From the NCBI GenBank assembly GCA_963922455.1, contig CAWUIO010000161.1, forward strand, positions 1 through 11,408: 11,408 nucleotides of DNA, given 5' to 3'. Shown in pieces: positions 7,879-11,408 of this stretch (its first letter is position 1; each line of letters opens with the position of its first letter). Below the pieces are notes generated by a model. The model was not told the DNA's origin. It searched no databases and saw only the letters and a program-made list of their open reading frames with translations. The position numbers and the translations under genes are program-made. This DNA comes from CAWUIO01 sp963922455 (GTDB taxonomy: Bacteria; Bacteroidota; Bacteroidia; Cytophagales; Microscillaceae).

Positions 7879-10413
7879 CTAATGGTTAATAATCATTTTC
7901 TTTGACTCAATTATTCCATCCGCTTCCAATTGTAATAGATAAAAGCCTGAGGGAAACTTCTCTGTATTTAATTCCAGTTTATTTTCTCTTTGAAGATTTT
8001 TTACGGCTTCTTGATAAACGGGAACTCCCTGAAGATTAACAACCCTAATATGCGCTTCTCGTATTGGCTGGAGGCTTTCCCACGTTATATCCACTCGGTC
8101 GTGCGCTGGACTAGGGAAAAGATTAAGGTCTTGTATCAAAGAAACTTCATCTTCGTTAGAGGTAATCAATTCAGATTGAATTAAGAGATTATCAATCGCC
8201 CAACCCCATCCAAAAGCCAGTTCATCCGAAAATAAACGGAAGCGGAACAAGACCGTATCGCCAGCATTAAAGGTATCTCCTAAATCTATAATACGCTGTC
8301 TATAAAGTGAGGGGCTTCCTTCGGCACTTGATACTCGACCTTCACTGTCCAGGCTGTTGGTATACAAATTAAACCAAGCAGTATTTTCGCGAGAATCGTA
8401 ACCCTCAAGTGCCGGAGTCCAAGTGCTACCCCCGTCGGTACTGCCTTCCACAATAACAAAATCCCAGAATTGCTGATCGCCAAAACTAGTCCCGTCTTCT
8501 CCGGGTTCTACCAATACTATTTCGTCAAACTGCATCAACTGTGAACTCCGATTGGCACTGATCACAATCGGGATTTTGAGCTGATGGATTATATTGAGAT
8601 CAGGGTTCCCCCCTCCTGCTTCAGGATAAGGATGCGGGGTATGTAAACCTGGATCGGTAAAACCGGCTGGGGTAGTGACCGTAAACACATTTCCTAAGAA
8701 ATCACTAGCTGCATCAGGCCCATTAAAATCGTTGGCATAGGTGGCCCGGGCATCCACTTGTGATTCTGATATGACAAACTGAAAGAAGTCAACCGTAGGC
8801 AGTTGAGCCGTCAAGGGATTTTGTCCCTTATCCACGGCAAAAATACGATAGCGTAACGTATCGCCTACCGCTAAGCTAAGCGTATCCAAATCTAAGGTAG
8901 TACGAAAAGCCGTGCGCCCCCCAATTAAATTTAGGCCTTGGTTTTGTTCGCTTCCACCATTGACCGAGAAAACAACATAAGCGGAGTCAATCCCAATTCC
9001 ATCCACAATTTGCGCTTCAATAAGTAATTCTTCTGATTCATCGGTTAAGAAAGATACCGAGGGGGCATGGGTGATATCTGGTGCTTCCGTATCTACTTGA
9101 AAGAAAAAGTAAATATCCCGAGCAGTAGCCTCAGCCGGAGAAAAATAGGTCCGGGCTGTAAAGTCACTGGCGGTTACATAATACCCCACACTTCCGGTAC
9201 TTGGGATTGTATCAATAAATGCCGAAAACTCATTGTCCTGCCCCGTGGGCAACATCATTACGGTTTGCTCTGTCCTAAAAGTATCCAATGAAAAGTGCAA
9301 GGTTACCGATGAGGTATCCAGGAGGGAATCGGCTACTACGATGGCTTTTATTTCCAGGGAATCCGTTCCCGGATTGACCCCAAAAACAGAATCGGGCTTG
9401 ATAAACGTGTGAACCCAACCAATATCCGAAAATATTCCAAGCGTGATCGGCCCCGGATCCAGCGTACCTGCCCCAAACCCTAAAGCGTGCACCATCAAGC
9501 GATTGGCCCCGTTTTGAAAAGCCGGAGTATTTAAGTGATGAATACTAGACCCTCCATCAAATTCGCTGGGGGCATAGAGTCCGGGCCTTACAATGCCAGC
9601 CGCGGCTTCTGCCAAGGGACCGCCAAAGTTTAGGTTACTATTGCTTGTAAAAAAATTTAATAATTGGGTAGAAGGATCCGTAAATAAATCTTGATTACTT
9701 AAACGCTCACCATTATTATTTTCCAAAAACGAATCAAAAATCATGGGAAAGCCCTCTACTCTAATGCGGCCTTGATTATTCCCAATGTCATTGGCAAAAC
9801 CGATGAAACCCAATCCGTGCCCAATCTCGTGCAATACTACAGTAAGAAAATCAATTTGATTAGAGGCCGCATTACCATCCGTGCCAAAATACCAATCATC
9901 TCGTGAGCTGTTAAAATTGGCCGATATTTCTCTCTGGGTTACACTGTTTAGCTCCCTTTGGGCTAACTTTTCGGCCAAGGCAATAGGATACCACACTCCT
10001 CGGAGAGGAGCCCCACTAAAATCACGAATAAAATCGGTAGCCCCTGCCGAACCCAAGGTACCTTCGGCCAAGGCAGTCCAATTAGCCTGTATCCGAATGG
10101 GTACGTCACTTATAATTATACTTGCCCAAATATCTACGGCTGCTTGAAATGCCTCGCGGGCTTCATCGGGAAAGCCACTATAGCTCACTTCAATTACTGA
10201 GGTAGATTTTAGCTCACCCGATTTGAGCTGATTGTATAGATCAGTACTACCAACCACCTTTTGATTGACGTAATTCCCTACCGGACAAGAAATTGTAAAA
10301 CCATCTATCACATGCATACTATGCGTATGTTTTGTGATCTTTCCTTGCCCCAAAACGGGTAATGTCCCCCATAAGGCTACCCAAATAAGGCATAAAGTTA
10401 CTTTTTGAATCAT
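7879..10413 (-). CDS. Secreted zinc metalloprotease with T9SS C-terminal sorting domain
   Basis: The 844-residue product has a signal peptide ending near VLGQ (residue 23) and a region of about 25-80 that may be a propeptide. The protease domain spans about 75-335, with HEIGHGLGFIGF at 195-206. His195 and His199 should bind zinc and Glu196 act as the general base. Further on are SSIHHL at 289-294, RLMVHALGFG at 305-314 (Met-turn-like) and PGPITLGIFSDIGW at 320-333, which match a group of bacterial secreted proteases. Two Ig-like or fibronectin-like regions follow (about 340-440 and 445-550), then a jelly-roll region at about 555-750. The C-terminus from about 764 (NLFPSPAHDRVDI ... GFYLLQLEADG, KKMIINH) is a type IX sorting domain, removed when the protein is exported across the outer membrane. 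The usual third metzincin ligand is absent (see findings). The gene is isolated; T9SS components are not in the window. Substrate unknown. Confidence 0.9.
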   Translation of the reverse strand: MIQKVTLCLIWVALWGTLPVLGQGKITKHTHSMHVIDGFTISCPVGNYVNQKVVGSTDLYNQLKSGELKSTSVIEVSYSGFPDEAREAFQAAVDIWASIIISDVPIRIQANWTALAEGTLGSAGATDFIRDFSGAPLRGVWYPIALAEKLAQRELNSVTQREISANFNSSRDDWYFGTDGNAASNQIDFLTVVLHEIGHGLGFIGFANDIGNNQGRIRVEGFPMIFDSFLENNNGERLSNQDLFTDPSTQLLNFFTSNSNLNFGGPLAEAAAGIVRPGLYAPSEFDGGSSIHHLNTPAFQNGANRLMVHALGFGAGTLDPGPITLGIFSDIGWVHTFIKPDSVFGVNPGTDSLEIKAIVVADSLLDTSSVTLHFSLDTFRTEQTVMMLPTGQDNEFSAFIDTIPSTGSVGYYVTASDFTARTYFSPAEATARDIYFFFQVDTEAPDITHAPSVSFLTDESEELLIEAQIVDGIGIDSAYVVFSVNGGSEQNQGLNLIGGRTAFRTTLDLDTLSLAVGDTLRYRIFAVDKGQNPLTAQLPTVDFFQFVISESQVDARATYANDFNGPDAASDFLGNVFTVTTPAGFTDPGLHTPHPYPEAGGGNPDLNIIHQLKIPIVISANRSSQLMQFDEIVLVEPGEDGTSFGDQQFWDFVIVEGSTDGGSTWTPALEGYDSRENTAWFNLYTNSLDSEGRVSSAEGSPSLYRQRIIDLGDTFNAGDTVLFRFRLFSDELAFGWGWAIDNLLIQSELITSNEDEVSLIQDLNLFPSPAHDRVDITWESLQPIREAHIRVVNLQGVPVYQEAVKNLQRENKLELNTEKFPSGFYLLQLEADGIIESKKMIINH

Positions 10414-10716
10414 ATGTATTGATACATTCAGTTTAACATTGCTACCAAACCCTCTTCCAATAGACAGATTTTGACCCCATTCATAAAGATAGTTGAGGTA
10501 CCTTTACGAAGGTGATTGTAAAGTCTAGAATACTTTTGTGGAGAAGAATCTATCCGTTTGGAGTGGCTCAATTTATTCGTAAAAATAGAAAAAACCCCCA
10601 AGTTTTAGGCGGTTTATTCGGATTATTGCCCTGATTTTGACGGCTTTGCCCCTATTTTAACATGTTTTTCGATCTGGGGCTGCCCCCGGCCTGGAAGTCT
10701 TCGGTATTCTGAGAAG
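10414..10716. other. Intergenic region, no convincing gene
   Basis: This should contain the protease promoter. On the minus strand only a one-mismatch -7 element was seen (TATCTTTA). On the plus strand TACTTTTG at 10531-10538 matches the -7 consensus but has no gene after it. A short hairpin GGGGC/GCCCC lies around 10676-10686. A 40-codon frame ending at 10634 was considered and rejected. Confidence 0.4.
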
Positions 10717-10809
10717 TTAGGTACCGCCGGGGTCGGGCTTTCGCTACTCGCCGGCCTACCCACTGCCAGCGGCGGGCTCAAACAGGCCGCTCTATCCCTC
10801 AGCCATATC
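10717..10809 (+). repeat. GC-rich palindromic intergenic element
   Basis: The GC content rises sharply over neighbouring DNA. GGGGTCGGGCTTTCGCTACT is followed by an imperfect hairpin closed by CGGCCT (10752-10757) and AGGCCG (10784-10789), then CTATCCCTCAGCCAT at 10792-10806. The layout resembles GC-rich elements I recall as widely scattered between genes in Bacteroidota (GGTCGGGCTTTC ... GCCGCT..ATCCCT), but this is memory, not a search. Its right end, inverted, recurs at 11353-11367. Confidence 0.5.
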
Positions 10810-10851
10810 AGAGGAGAGAGGAGAGAAGCGAGAGGAGAGAGGGAAAAACGA
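10810..10851 (+). repeat. Heptad array 1 (AGAGGAG units)
   Basis: Six consecutive 7-base units can be read from 10810: AGAGGAG, AGAGGAG, then AGAAGCG, AGAGGAG and two degenerate units. From 10810 to 10848 only one base (C at 10829) is a pyrimidine. It is the reverse-strand counterpart of the TCTCTnn arrays that follow. Confidence 0.8.
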
Positions 10852-10854
10852 GGA

Positions 10855-11070
10855 TTGATGAACAATTTGGTCTCTTTTCTCTACTCTCTGTTCTCTCTTC
10901 TTTTCTGAATGGCTTAGAGCCGGGAGTCGGGAGCCGAGAATCGGGACTTTTGGCTTTCCTTCCTAGTTTTTGCAGATACTGAATCCACATCTCCTTTTTA
11001 TAGGATAAGTTTGCCTACTCTTTCTAAACTCAAGTCTCGGTTCCCGGTTCCCATGTCCCGTTTCCTTTTT
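10855..11070 (+). repeat. Tandem segment, copy 1 (heptad arrays around an 87-base core)
   Basis: The segment contains a pyrimidine heptad array at 10871-10905 (five units, TCTCTnn type), the motif ATGGCTTAG at 10909-10917, a CGGGAnn heptad array of four units at 10921-10948, an 87-base non-heptad core at 10949-11035, and an inverted-type CCCGGTT array of four units at 11036-11063. Copy 2 lies 273-280 bases downstream. No coding function is apparent, although long frames run through it on the minus strand. Confidence 0.85.
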
Positions 11071-11127
11071 GGCTCCGGCTTGGCGGCAAATGTTTGGTAT
11101 ATACCCGGGCATACCCAGGGAGTAGGC
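11071..11127 (+). other. Unique spacer between tandem copies
   Basis: These 57 bases are not shared between the two copies. They contain a CCCGGG and short GGTATATACC-like runs but nothing that I can assign. Confidence 0.4.
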
Positions 11128-11350
11128 TTGATAAACAGTTGGGTCTCTTTTCTCTACTCTCTGTTCTCTCTTCTTTTCTGAATGGCTTAGAGCTGGGAAC
11201 CGGGAGTCGGGAGCCGAGAATCGGGACTTTTGGCTTGGCTTCCCAGTTTTTGCAGATACTGAATCCACATCTCCTTTTTATAGGATAAGTTTGCCTACTT
11301 TTTCTAAACTCAAGTCTCGGTTCCCAGTTCCCATGTCCCGGTTCCTTCTT
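11128..11350 (+). repeat. Tandem segment, copy 2 (one heptad longer)
   Basis: It repeats the order of copy 1: pyrimidine heptads at 11144-11178, ATGGCTTAG at 11182-11190, CGGGAnn heptads at 11194-11228 (five units), core at 11229-11315 (4 mismatches in 87 against copy 1), and CCCGGTT-type heptads at 11316-11350. The extra unit TGGGAAC at 11194-11200 is exactly the length difference inside the array. Confidence 0.87.
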
Positions 11351-11352
11351 CA

Positions 11353-11408
11353 ATGGCTTAGGGATAGGCGCCCGAGAGGGCCGAGACCGCCGCGGGATGC
11401 GCGTAAGC
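11353..11408 (-). repeat. Inverted partial copy of the GC-rich element end
   Basis: ATGGCTTAGGGATAG at 11353-11367 is the reverse complement, with one mismatch, of 10792-10806. GC-rich sequence follows to the window edge. The element is cut by the end of the window, so its full extent and how closely it matches the copy at 10717 beyond the shared end are not visible. Confidence 0.5.

Noticed and set aside
10512..10634. Plus-strand frame of 40 codons starting at GTG, preceded by TACTTTTG
   Set aside because: It has no ATG, no family resemblance and a poor -33 element. The -7 match overlaps the frame itself.
10717..10809. Integron attC site
   Set aside because: A GC-rich palindrome next to GTTAGG suggested attC, but the RYYYAAC...GTTRRRY order is not met, and no integrase or cassette gene is present.
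10810..11350. CRISPR array
   Set aside because: Repeats are 7 bases without unique spacers, and the larger unit occurs only twice; no cas genes.
11030..11353. Minus-strand open frames of about 100 codons through the repeat region (also 10963-11268 and 10623-10865)
   Set aside because: They are open because the heptad arrays lack stops. The frames cross both tandem copies, give low-complexity Ser/Leu/Arg peptides and have no domain or start context.

Overview
The window looks like a chromosomal segment of a Bacteroidota bacterium, most likely order Cytophagales. The evidence is a SusC/SusD outer-membrane pair, a protease with a type IX secretion (T9SS) C-terminal sorting domain, start codons without clear Shine-Dalgarno sequences, and at least one promoter of the TTG-N17-23-TAnnTTTG type. 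No rRNA, tRNA, CRISPR array, transposase or phage gene was seen.

Layout. Positions 1-233 are mostly non-coding, with a doubtful 39-codon ORF on the minus strand. Positions 234-665 (+) encode a cytoplasmic BON-LysM protein of the Kbp/YgaU family. It ends in a strong hairpin terminator shared with the convergent minus-strand pair at 761-1990, which is a small two-helix membrane protein followed by a lipoprotein glycerophosphodiester phosphodiesterase. A 545-base, AT-rich intergenic region follows and contains a bulged palindrome about 60 bases upstream of susC. Positions 2536-6985 (+) are a susC-susD operon closed by a perfect 12-bp hairpin terminator. Next come a Bacteroidota-type promoter and a secreted protein of unknown function (7094-7798), then another terminator between convergent genes. 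Positions 7879-10413 (-) encode a large secreted zinc metalloprotease with a T9SS sorting domain.

The last ~770 bases (10635-11408) are non-coding and repeat-rich. They hold several degenerate arrays of 7-base units, a tandem duplication of a ~220-base segment whose two copies differ by exactly one 7-base unit, and two inverted copies of a junction motif (ATGGCTTAGGGATAG-like). At least the left junction copy sits at the end of a GC-rich palindromic element. This is the most unusual part of the window.

Functionally, most genes act in the cell envelope: nutrient capture and import (SusCD), release of glycerol phosphate from phosphodiesters (GDPD lipoprotein), and extracellular proteolysis (T9SS protease). 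Nothing in the window identifies the SusCD substrate, since no glycoside hydrolase, sigma/anti-sigma pair or hybrid sensor is adjacent. I did not find a clear new multi-gene defence or biosynthetic system; the heptad repeat region is the main candidate for something under-described.
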